A stretch of 53,690 nucleotides of DNA, taken from Deinococcus radiotolerans (GTDB lineage: Bacteria; Deinococcota; Deinococci; Deinococcales; Deinococcaceae). Under the pieces are notes generated by a model that saw only the letters and a program-made list of their open reading frames with translations, was not told the DNA's origin and searched no databases. Of this stretch, positions 30,758 through 37,778 are shown in pieces. Position numbers and translations under genes: made by a program. The stretch spans positions 1-53,690 of the forward strand of contig NZ_BMPE01000021.1 of NCBI RefSeq assembly GCF_014647435.1. Reading direction: 5' to 3'. Position 1 is the stretch's first letter; every line of letters starts with the position of its first letter.

Positions 30758-31522
30758 ATGCGCAACCTGCACACCCTGACCGCCCTGCTCAACACCACCC
30801 TCACCGTGACCCTGCGGCCCCGCCTGGACGGCACCGCCCCGGCGGACAAGAAAGACGACAAGACCCCTGACAAAGGCTCTGGCAAGCGCGAGATGACCAG
30901 AGAGCAGTGGGAAGCCCAGCGGCGCACCGAACTCGCGGACGCCAGCCTGGAAAACGTCGTCAAACAGCTGATCAAGGTCGAGGCCGACAACTACGAACTC
31001 CGCCGCCAGCAAGCGCCGGACGGCGGCCTCGTGCTGGACGGCGAGCAGCGTAAACGGTGGGAAGCCTTCGAGAAGCTCGGGAAGCCCGAGGACATCGCCA
31101 AGGCCATCGAACAGGGTAAGAAAGACCGGGAGGCCGTCGAGAAGAAAGAGAAGGCCGATGCCCTCGCCTCTGTCGCCACCGCCGCGAAATGGGACGCCGA
31201 GACCTTCGCCAGTCTGAACGACATGACCCCCGGCCTGGAATGGCGCGTGCAGGAAGTCGGGAAGGGCGACGACAAGATCCAGCAGGCCCAGGTGAAAGTC
31301 GGCGACGAGTGGAAAGACGCCGACACGTTCGCCGAGGAGCGCTGGAAGAAGTTCCTGCCCGTCCTGCAAACCGCTGACGGCAACGACCTCGACCCGCAGA
31401 CGCCCACACCCCGCACGGAGGTCAAAACTCCCACGGGCGGCGCAGGCGGCGGGAAGAGCCGCGGCTACAGCGTCGAGGACGCCGAGAAGCGCCTCGAAGA
31501 CTCCGGCCAGTACCGGATGTAA
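30758..31522 (+). CDS. Head scaffolding protein
   Basis: 254 aa, highly charged and helical (Lys/Glu/Asp-rich), with coiled-coil character between ~40 and 150 and a short basic, helical C terminus (GYSVEDAEKRLEDSGQYRM). Position before the decoration and capsid genes is standard for scaffolds. AAGGAGG before the ATG. Confidence 0.75.
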   Translation: MRNLHTLTALLNTTLTVTLRPRLDGTAPADKKDDKTPDKGSGKREMTREQWEAQRRTELADASLENVVKQLIKVEADNYELRRQQAPDGGLVLDGEQRKRWEAFEKLGKPEDIAKAIEQGKKDREAVEKKEKADALASVATAAKWDAETFASLNDMTPGLEWRVQEVGKGDDKIQQAQVKVGDEWKDADTFAEERWKKFLPVLQTADGNDLDPQTPTPRTEVKTPTGGAGGGKSRGYSVEDAEKRLEDSGQYRM

Positions 31523-31575
31523 CCCCCGGGTGCCCGTGAGGGCCCCACCCACACCAGCCCAAGGAGGGCAACACC

Positions 31576-31974
31576 ATGGCCGAATTCAAACCCGGAACCG
31601 CTGGCGGTCACGACACCACCACCAGCCACTTCGCCACCCAGCACACCGGCAGCGTCGCCGGTGAACTCATCGACGTGAACCAGCCGGTCGAACTGCGCGC
31701 CGATGGCCGCCTGTACAAGGCGAGCGGCGCGGGCACGTTCCTCGGCGTGAGCCCCCGCACCGTGAAGGTCGCCAACCAGGCGCTCACCGTGCACGGCCTC
31801 GGCCAGCGCTTTCACGCCAGCGACGCGGGCAGCCTCGTGATCGGCAAAACGTACTACCTGGGCGCGACCGCCGGGCAGATCAGCGACGCGGCCACCGCCG
31901 TGGACGCCCAGGGTGCGTTCGTGGCCGTCAGCGCCTACGACCTGACCGTCGTGCGCATCGGCAAGCTCGCCTGA
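31576..31974 (+). CDS. Capsid decoration protein
   Basis: 132 aa, beta-rich, small residues, strong ribosome site. GTFLGVSPRTVKVANQALTVHGLGQRFHA...VIGKTYYLGATAGQIS is the beta-tulip-like pattern of gpD/SHP-type decoration proteins. Lies between scaffold and major capsid as usual. Confidence 0.7.
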   Translation: MAEFKPGTAGGHDTTTSHFATQHTGSVAGELIDVNQPVELRADGRLYKASGAGTFLGVSPRTVKVANQALTVHGLGQRFHASDAGSLVIGKTYYLGATAGQISDAATAVDAQGAFVAVSAYDLTVVRIGKLA

Positions 31975-32015
31975 GCCCCGGCCAGAGCCTCTCACCCCAC
32001 CCCCGAGGAGATCCC

Positions 32016-33158
32016 ATGAAGAAATTCCTGTTCCTGGCCCCCCTGCTCATCAGCGCAGGCGGCGGCGTCGCCACCGCCACCCGCCGCCTGGGCCCCACCG
32101 GCACGCACGACCTCGCGTGGCTACGCGCCAACGGCAGCACCCGCCTCAGCACCATCACCGCCGCCGACCTGGAACGCGTCGCGGTCACTGAACTCGCGGC
32201 CCACAACCGCCGCATGAACGCCATGGTCAGTGCATTCGCCGTGCGCGTGGACAAGCGCGACGGCGTGGACGCCACCGGCCAGAGACTCACGGGCACCATG
32301 ACCGAAGTGGACGAGTACGGCCGCGTCCGCACGCAGACCACCGGCAAGCCGGGCGAGACGTACTTCCCCCTGCGCCGCTACCAGTTCGCCGCCGGGTACA
32401 CCGCAGACTTCTTCCGGAAGAAGACCGCCAAGGACTTCGTGGGCGTGCTGGAAAACGCGCAGGCCGCGCACCGGAAGGCCGTCGTGAAGGAAATCCGCGA
32501 CCGGATCTTCAGCCCCAGCAACTACGACTTCGAGGACTTCCTGACCGACGGGAAGATCTTCAACGTGAAGGGCTTCTACAACGCGGACGGCATCCTGCCG
32601 CCCATGGGCCCGAACCTCGAAGAATTCCTGGGCACGCACAACCACTACCTTGGCTTCACGGCTCTGAACGCTGCGGCCCTCGACGCCATGATCGACGGCG
32701 TGCGCGAGCACAACGAGAACGCCGTGGTGGAAGTGCACGTGAACGCCATGCAGGAGGCCGCGCTGCTGGCCATCCCCAACTTTGCCCGTGCGCAGGAGGT
32801 GAACGTGCGGGTCAGCGTGAACGACACGGTGGCCACCGGCATCACCGACCGCGCGCAGAACAACAACCGCTTCCTCGGCACGTACCGGGGCGCGGACGTC
32901 TGGGCGAAACCCTGGGTGTTCAGCAACTACGGGTACGCGCTGGACATCAGCGACCCGGCCCTGGGCATCCGCCACCCGGATGACGTGGAGGACGAGGGCC
33001 TGCGCATGATCGGCCAGATCACCACGTTCCCCCTCCAATCCGATTACTGGGGCGCGGAATTCGGCATTGGCGTGCGCCGCCGTGGGGGCGCGGTCGTCGC
33101 GCAGTTCAACAGCCCCTCTGCGGGCACGTACCAGGACCCCACCGGCCGCACCTGGTGA
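32016..33158 (+). CDS. Major capsid protein (HK97 fold)
   Basis: 380 aa. DEYGRVRTQTTGKPGETYFPLRRYQFAAGYTADFFRKKTAKDF looks like the E-loop/spine region, and NNRFLGTYRGADVWAKPWV and GAEFGIGVRRRGGAVVAQF look like A- and P-domain strands. Unusual: the first 20 residues (MKKFLFLAPLLISAGGGVAT) look like a signal peptide. They could be a cleaved delta-like segment removed by the nearby protease candidates. Confidence 0.8.
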   Translation: MKKFLFLAPLLISAGGGVATATRRLGPTGTHDLAWLRANGSTRLSTITAADLERVAVTELAAHNRRMNAMVSAFAVRVDKRDGVDATGQRLTGTMTEVDEYGRVRTQTTGKPGETYFPLRRYQFAAGYTADFFRKKTAKDFVGVLENAQAAHRKAVVKEIRDRIFSPSNYDFEDFLTDGKIFNVKGFYNADGILPPMGPNLEEFLGTHNHYLGFTALNAAALDAMIDGVREHNENAVVEVHVNAMQEAALLAIPNFARAQEVNVRVSVNDTVATGITDRAQNNNRFLGTYRGADVWAKPWVFSNYGYALDISDPALGIRHPDDVEDEGLRMIGQITTFPLQSDYWGAEFGIGVRRRGGAVVAQFNSPSAGTYQDPTGRTW

Positions 33159-33220
33159 GCGGGGGCGGCCACCGCGCCGCCCACCGCTGACCCTTCACCC
33201 CCACCAGCGAGGACCCCACC

Positions 33221-33523
33221 ATGAGCGAACAGAACCCGCAGGACATCACGCCCACCTTCCAGCGCCGCACCCCCAGCGGCAAGTGGGAGACCGTCGATCA
33301 CAACGGCAAGCCCGTGGACGGTGAGAAGGCCGAGGCCAGCGCCGCCAGCAAGGGCGCTGACGACGATCAGGGCAACGGTCAGGGCAGCGCGAACACCCCG
33401 CAGGCCACTGACCGCCGCACCGTGCCCCAGCTGACCGCCGCGCTCACCGCCAAGGGCATCACCATCCCCGATGCCGCCAAACGTGACGACCTCGTGAAAC
33501 TCGCCGCTGACAACGGCGCGTAA
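33221..33523 (+). CDS. Small head protein with HeH/SAP-like end
   Basis: 100 aa. A disordered acidic middle, then TVPQLTAALTAKGITIPDAAKRDDLVKLAADNGA, the helix-extension-helix pattern found at the ends of small phage head proteins. A short GC hairpin (about 33160-33185) precedes it. Confidence 0.6.
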   Translation: MSEQNPQDITPTFQRRTPSGKWETVDHNGKPVDGEKAEASAASKGADDDQGNGQGSANTPQATDRRTVPQLTAALTAKGITIPDAAKRDDLVKLAADNGA

Positions 33524-33546
33524 CCCCACCCGCAGGAGGTGAGCGC

Positions 33547-34083
33547 GTGACGAACCCACCCGCACCCGTCCGCACGTACGACGAGACCCTGCTGGACGGC
33601 ATCACGGTCACCAGTCGGGAGTTCGCCCGCACGTACCTGCGCATGCTGCTGCGCGACCGGCCCGAGATCGACCGTGGTGGCGTGCCCGTCCCCCCAGGGC
33701 AGCCCACGCGGCCCCGGGAGGCCACGTGGCCCGCGCACAGCCGCACGGACCAGGAACTGAACCTCGCGCTCGCCCTGGACCGCGTGCTGGACCTCGCGGC
33801 GGACCCGCCCGTGAGTTACTACCGACCGCACATCACGGCTGCGCGGCTGTACCTGGGTGACCCGACTCTGTGGCGCAGCCGCGCGGTGGACGGCAGCAGC
33901 GAGAGTCGGCGCGACAGCATGGAGATCGTGGGTGCGTGGCTGGCGCAGGGCCGCGCGCTCGACACGCAGATCCCCGCCAGCCTGTACCCCCTCCCGGAGT
34001 TCGACGGGGACGGCCCGGCGGAGCCCGGCACGCCGGAGGATGACTACCAGCCAGGCATCCCGCTGATGGTGGGTGGCCTGTGA
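33547..34083 (+). CDS. Head-tail connector/adaptor
   Basis: 178 aa from a GTG with GGAGGTG upstream. N-terminal helices (TSREFARTYLRMLLRDRPEI) and an acidic proline-rich tail. Assigned from order after the capsid genes; sequence family not certain. Confidence 0.55.
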   Translation: MTNPPAPVRTYDETLLDGITVTSREFARTYLRMLLRDRPEIDRGGVPVPPGQPTRPREATWPAHSRTDQELNLALALDRVLDLAADPPVSYYRPHITAARLYLGDPTLWRSRAVDGSSESRRDSMEIVGAWLAQGRALDTQIPASLYPLPEFDGDGPAEPGTPEDDYQPGIPLMVGGL

Positions 34084-34583
34084 CCCTCTTCCGTGACCTG
34101 AAGCGCCAGCTGCGGGATCTGGAGAGCCCCCGGACCATGCAGGACCTGCACAACATCGCGGGCCGCGCGGCGAGCGAGCTGGTCGCGCAGGGCTTCGCGC
34201 AGGCCCGAGACCCGGATGGCGTGCCCTGGGCGCCCACGAAACGCCGCAACCCGATCCTCGTGGACAGCAAGGCGCTGCGTGACGGTATCCGCTGGAAGGC
34301 GGACAGCCGCGCGGTCGTCATCCGGACCACGGGAAAGGCGAACGAGTACGCAGCGTTCCACCAGGACGGCACGCGGGGCCGCACGCAACCCCTGAACAAG
34401 CGGGGCCGCTTCCGCACGCGCAAGAGCACCCAGCGCCTCAAGCGCAGCGTACGGATCGTGTACATCCCCGGCCTGCCCGCCCGGAAATTCCTGCCCCGTG
34501 AGGGCGCGATTCCGGCCGCGTGGGCCGCGCGGATCGAGAACGACTTCCGCACGTACTTCCGCCAGCGCTACGGGGGCAGCTAG
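34080..34583 (+). CDS. Tail completion/virion morphogenesis protein (Mu gpG-like)
   Basis: 167 aa from a GTG. A basic helical start, DPDGVPWAPTKRRNP, NEYAAFHQDGTRGRTQ and IPGLPARKFLPREG is the motif order of phage virion morphogenesis proteins, which join head to tail. Overlaps both neighbours. Confidence 0.75.
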   Translation: MTLFRDLKRQLRDLESPRTMQDLHNIAGRAASELVAQGFAQARDPDGVPWAPTKRRNPILVDSKALRDGIRWKADSRAVVIRTTGKANEYAAFHQDGTRGRTQPLNKRGRFRTRKSTQRLKRSVRIVYIPGLPARKFLPREGAIPAAWAARIENDFRTYFRQRYGGS

Positions 34584-35059
34584 TGGAATCCCTCGCGCAA
34601 CAGCTGCAGAACGCCTTGCCGAACGTGCCGGTGTACCTGGGCAGCGAGTGGCTGGAGCAGCAGCCGCAGCTGCCGTTCATGATCCTGCTGCCCACGGGCG
34701 GTCAGTACACGGCGCCCAGCGGGCAAGCGCGCCTGGCCATCGCGGACGTCCAGCTGGACACCACCGTGATCTGCAAGGCCGCGCTGTTCGAGGAGGCGCT
34801 GCTGCTCGCCGAGGTCGCGTACGCCGCCCTGGCGCAGGGCAAGGACGCCAGCGTGAAGCTCCGCAGCGAGGTGTGGGGCGACTACACCGTCCGCGTCGCG
34901 GACTTGACGTTCAGCACGCCCGCCGTGCTCACCCGGGATGACGTGGCCCTCGTGCACGTCAAGACGTTCACGCAGCGCGTGCATGTCACCCCACCCACCA
35001 GCACCCCGGAGGTGCCTGACGATGCCGAAAGACCAGAAGGAACCACCCACTTCCAGTGA
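34583..35059 (+). CDS. Tail terminator-like protein
   Basis: 158 aa from a GTG sharing its first base with the previous stop. VESLAQQLQNALPNVPVYLGSEW...FMILLPTGGQYTAP...VICKAALFEEALLLAEVAYAAL is an alpha/beta pattern typical of tail-terminator proteins that cap the tail tube. The 3' end overlaps the next gene by 38 bp. Confidence 0.55.
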   Translation: MESLAQQLQNALPNVPVYLGSEWLEQQPQLPFMILLPTGGQYTAPSGQARLAIADVQLDTTVICKAALFEEALLLAEVAYAALAQGKDASVKLRSEVWGDYTVRVADLTFSTPAVLTRDDVALVHVKTFTQRVHVTPPTSTPEVPDDAERPEGTTHFQ

Positions 35060-35210
35060 ACGCGCCGCGTTCGAGACCCACCTGACTGACCTGCCCGCGT
35101 GGCAGGTCGCTGCCCTGAAGGCGCACACGCGCTGGCCTGAGGGCCGCGAAGTGACCGCCGCTGAATTCCAGGCCGCGCTGAAGGCTGCGCTGGGTGAGGT
35201 GATCGCATGA
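35022..35210 (+). CDS. 62-aa tail-region protein
   Basis: Starts MPKDQKEPPTSSERAAFETH. GGAGGTG precedes the ATG. Helical, WPEGREVTAAEFQAALKAALGEV. Such small proteins commonly precede the sheath gene in Mu-like phages. ATGA overlap with the sheath gene. Confidence 0.5.
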   Translation: MPKDQKEPPTSSERAAFETHLTDLPAWQVAALKAHTRWPEGREVTAAEFQAALKAALGEVIA

Positions 35211-36637
35211 CCCTGCCCGGCGTGAAAGTGAAGTTCCAGGACTACCAGCTGGGCCTCGTGCCCGCCGTGGCCGACGCGCACGCGAAGGTGGGTGTCGCGC
35301 AGGCCGGGCCGCTCACCCCGCAGCGGTTCACGCGCGGCACGCAAGTCGCGGACACCTACCAGGGCGGGCCCCTCGCTGGGGCCATCGCCGTGGCACTGAT
35401 CGAGACCAGCCCTGTGATCGGGGTGCGCGTTCCCACCACCACGCCGGGTGCGCCCAGTGCCGTCACGAAAGTCGGGACCGGCCTCGCCGTGATGACCGTG
35501 GGCGGCACGCCAAACGACGTGCACAGTGTGCTCGTGACCGTTACCCGGCCCGGCACGCGCGCTGGCGGTGACGCGGCCGTGATCCTCACGGTGGACGGCG
35601 CCGCAGGCAGCGAACGCAGCGTGCCAAGCACTGGTCTGCTCGCCATCGCCGGGACGGGCCTGACGGTCACGTTCGACGCTGCTGCCCTGGTCGCCGGGGA
35701 CACGTACGCGTTCACGACCACCGCCCCGGCGGCCACGGTCGCGGACATCGCCGCCGCGCTGGAGTCTCTGCTCTCCACCCGCCCGGACCTGCGGTTCGTT
35801 CACGTGCTCGGGAATGCCACGCCCGCCCTGGTGGCCGCCGTGGACGCAATCCTCGTGGAGCGTGAAACCCGCAACTACTACACGCACGCCCTGCTCGAAG
35901 CGCGCCCCCGCGCGGCAGGCGAGAGCATGAGCGACTACCTCGCAGCCATCGACGCCCAGTTCGACGCGGTGACCAGCGTGCGGGTCGCCATTGCGCTCGA
36001 CGGTGGCGGCGTGTACAACCCCCTGACCCGGCAGGTCGAAACCCGGAACGCCGCGTGGAAACTCACGGCCCGCCGCGCCACGGTCGAGATCGGTGAGAGC
36101 CCGTACCGCATCCGCAGCGGCGCCCTGCCCGCCATGGACGGCACGCTGGCGTTCGACGCGAACCTCGTGGGCACTACGGGCCGCTTCGCCAGCCTGCGCA
36201 CCCACGACGGACGCGACGGGATCTACGCCAGCGACTGGCCGCTGCTCGCGCCCGAGGGCAGCGATTACGGGGCGGTGCAGCGCCGCGAAGTGGCGGACCG
36301 CGCCGCGCAGCTGGGCTTCATCGCCGCCATGGACTTCCTGGGCGAGGACCTGCCCGTGGACACCACCACAGGCCGCGTGCTGGAAACCACGGCCGCCGCG
36401 TTCGACACGTTCGTCGAGGGCCGCATCCGCGCGGGCATCGGCGGGAACGCCAGCGGCATCCGCGTGCGGTTCGACCGCGAGGTGAACATCCTCAGCACGG
36501 AAGCCATCGCGTTCGACCTGAGCGTCATCCCACTGGGGTACGCGAAGTACATCACCGTGCGCGTCGGGTTCCTGAACCCCATGCTGGCCGCGCAGACGGC
36601 CGCCGCGCCCGCCGCGCCCACGGACGGAGGTAGCTGA
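35207..36637 (+). CDS. Tail sheath protein (DUF2586-like)
   Basis: 476 aa. Starts TLPGVKVKFQDYQLGLVPAVADAHAKVGVA; a beta insertion follows (~80-200), and the C-terminal region (DFLGEDLPVDTTTGRVLETTAAAFDTFVEGRIRAGI...VIPLGYAKYITVRVGFLNP) matches contractile sheath folds. Shows the phage is a myovirus type. Overlaps the tube gene by one base. Confidence 0.8.
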   Translation: MTLPGVKVKFQDYQLGLVPAVADAHAKVGVAQAGPLTPQRFTRGTQVADTYQGGPLAGAIAVALIETSPVIGVRVPTTTPGAPSAVTKVGTGLAVMTVGGTPNDVHSVLVTVTRPGTRAGGDAAVILTVDGAAGSERSVPSTGLLAIAGTGLTVTFDAAALVAGDTYAFTTTAPAATVADIAAALESLLSTRPDLRFVHVLGNATPALVAAVDAILVERETRNYYTHALLEARPRAAGESMSDYLAAIDAQFDAVTSVRVAIALDGGGVYNPLTRQVETRNAAWKLTARRATVEIGESPYRIRSGALPAMDGTLAFDANLVGTTGRFASLRTHDGRDGIYASDWPLLAPEGSDYGAVQRREVADRAAQLGFIAAMDFLGEDLPVDTTTGRVLETTAAAFDTFVEGRIRAGIGGNASGIRVRFDREVNILSTEAIAFDLSVIPLGYAKYITVRVGFLNPMLAAQTAAAPAAPTDGGS

Positions 36638-37092
36638 TGCCCAAGATCGACATTACGGACCCGCGCATCACGTTCGCGCGCGTCACCATCAACGTGGACG
36701 GCGAGGAAATCTTCGCCAAGTCCATCTCCTACAGTGACGGCACGCAGTTCAGCCAGGTGGAAGGCAACGCGGGCATGAGCCTCGGCACCACGGACGGCCT
36801 GTACGCCGCGGACGAGGGCACCATCAGCCTGTACGCCGACGAGGCCGCTCAGGTGGTCGAGAAGTTCGGTGACAAGTTCTACGAGAAGACCTTCACGGTG
36901 TCCGTCGCGTACGAGAAGAGCGGCAGCAGCCAGCTCACGAAAGACGAGCTGATCGGCGTCCGCTGGACGAAACGCAGCGTGAACGACCAGAGCGGCGGCG
37001 ACGGCCTCACCCGCGACTTCAGCTACAAGCCCGCCTACATCAAGTGGAACGGCAAAAACCCGCGCAGCAAGATGCCCGCTGGCGCGAACTAA
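36637..37092 (+). CDS. Tail tube protein
   Basis: 151 aa directly after the sheath. Beta-rich (VTINVDGEEIFAKSISYSDGTQFSQVEG...DGTISLYADEAAQVVEKFG), the size and order of contractile tail tubes. A T-rich terminator-like hairpin follows, typical after an abundant structural product. Confidence 0.75.
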   Translation: MPKIDITDPRITFARVTINVDGEEIFAKSISYSDGTQFSQVEGNAGMSLGTTDGLYAADEGTISLYADEAAQVVEKFGDKFYEKTFTVSVAYEKSGSSQLTKDELIGVRWTKRSVNDQSGGDGLTRDFSYKPAYIKWNGKNPRSKMPAGAN

Positions 37093-37108
37093 CCCCTCAT
37101 TCAAACGA

Positions 37109-37150
37109 GCCGGGCGACGCGCTGATCGTCCGGCCTAGACACTCTTTTTT
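37109..37150 (+). terminator. Hairpin with T tract after the tail tube
   Basis: GCCGG..GAC pairs with GTCCGGC (37109-37134, one bulge), followed after 10 bases by TTTTTT. Probably reduces read-through into the tape-measure genes. Confidence 0.55.
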
Positions 37151-37177
37151 CCGATTTCAGCCCAGGAGGGCCCCACC

Positions 37178-37573
37178 ATGAGCGAACAGACCCCCCAGAC
37201 CACCCCCGCCCGCCCCGACACCTTCGCCGGAGCCACCCGCCAGCAGGTGCAGGCGTGGCGTAACGAGTACGGCGAGGACGCCGTGAAGACCCTCAGCATT
37301 CCCCTGGGTGGTCGCCCCTTCCAGGTGATCCTGCGTAAGCCCGGCCGCCTGGACTACGAGAAGCACACAGAGACCCTGATGAAGCTGCGCGAGGGCAAGG
37401 TCGCGCAGGCCATGAGCGCGAACCGCGCGCTGGTCATGACCTGCACGCTCGCGCCGGACACTGCGACGCTGGCCGCTGCACTGGATCAGTACCCGGCCCT
37501 GGCGGACAAGCTGGCGGAGCCCGCGCTTTCCATGGCTGGTGCGGACGCCGAGGTGCGCGAAGAGACGTTTTAG
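37178..37573 (+). CDS. Tail assembly chaperone, zero-frame product
   Basis: 131 aa. VKTLSIPLGGRPFQVILRKPGRLDYEKHTETLMKLREGKVAQAMSANRALVM resembles tail assembly chaperones preceding the tape measure. It ends ACG TTT TAG. A fraction of ribosomes should shift +1 here into the frame of the next entry, giving a longer form of about 199 aa, as is usual for this gene pair. Confidence 0.7.
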   Translation: MSEQTPQTTPARPDTFAGATRQQVQAWRNEYGEDAVKTLSIPLGGRPFQVILRKPGRLDYEKHTETLMKLREGKVAQAMSANRALVMTCTLAPDTATLAAALDQYPALADKLAEPALSMAGADAEVREETF

Positions 37574-37778
37574 GGACAGGTGGGATCGTCTGTACGGCAG
37601 CACGAAACAGGGTGACATCGGGTACCTGAGCCGCGCGCTGCTCGCCTATCAGTTCTGCGAGCGGGACGCGGACGGCAGCCCCAGCGACCTCGCCCGGCTG
37701 GGCGCGCTGTGGACCGCGGACTACCAGGTGCACCACCGGGCTTTCATGCGTGGCTTCACGAAAGGAGGTGAGGACTGA
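37539..37778 (+). CDS. Tail assembly chaperone, +1 frameshift extension
   Basis: Open in the +1 frame relative to the upstream chaperone. From the slip site it adds 68 residues (RDRWDRLYGSTKQGDIGYLSRALLAYQFCERDADG...), ending at the tape-measure start. No good ribosome site for independent initiation, so it is most likely read only by frameshifting at TTT TAG (37568-37573). The short GTG-started form is an artefact of gene calling. Confidence 0.65.
   Translation: MRTPRCAKRRFRDRWDRLYGSTKQGDIGYLSRALLAYQFCERDADGSPSDLARLGALWTADYQVHHRAFMRGFTKGGED
37565..37575 (+). promoter_or_regulatory. Programmed +1 frameshift site
   Basis: ACG TTT TAG GG: the tRNA on TTT can slip one base to TTT because four T's occur, while the slow UAG stop occupies the A site. 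This is the same logic as CUU UGA in the RF2 gene. GAGGTG about 12 nt upstream could act as stimulator. Confidence 0.65.

Noticed and set aside
34580..36205. 541-codon minus-strand ORF opposite the tail sheath gene
   Set aside because: His/Gly/Val-rich shadow of the sheath and tail-terminator genes.
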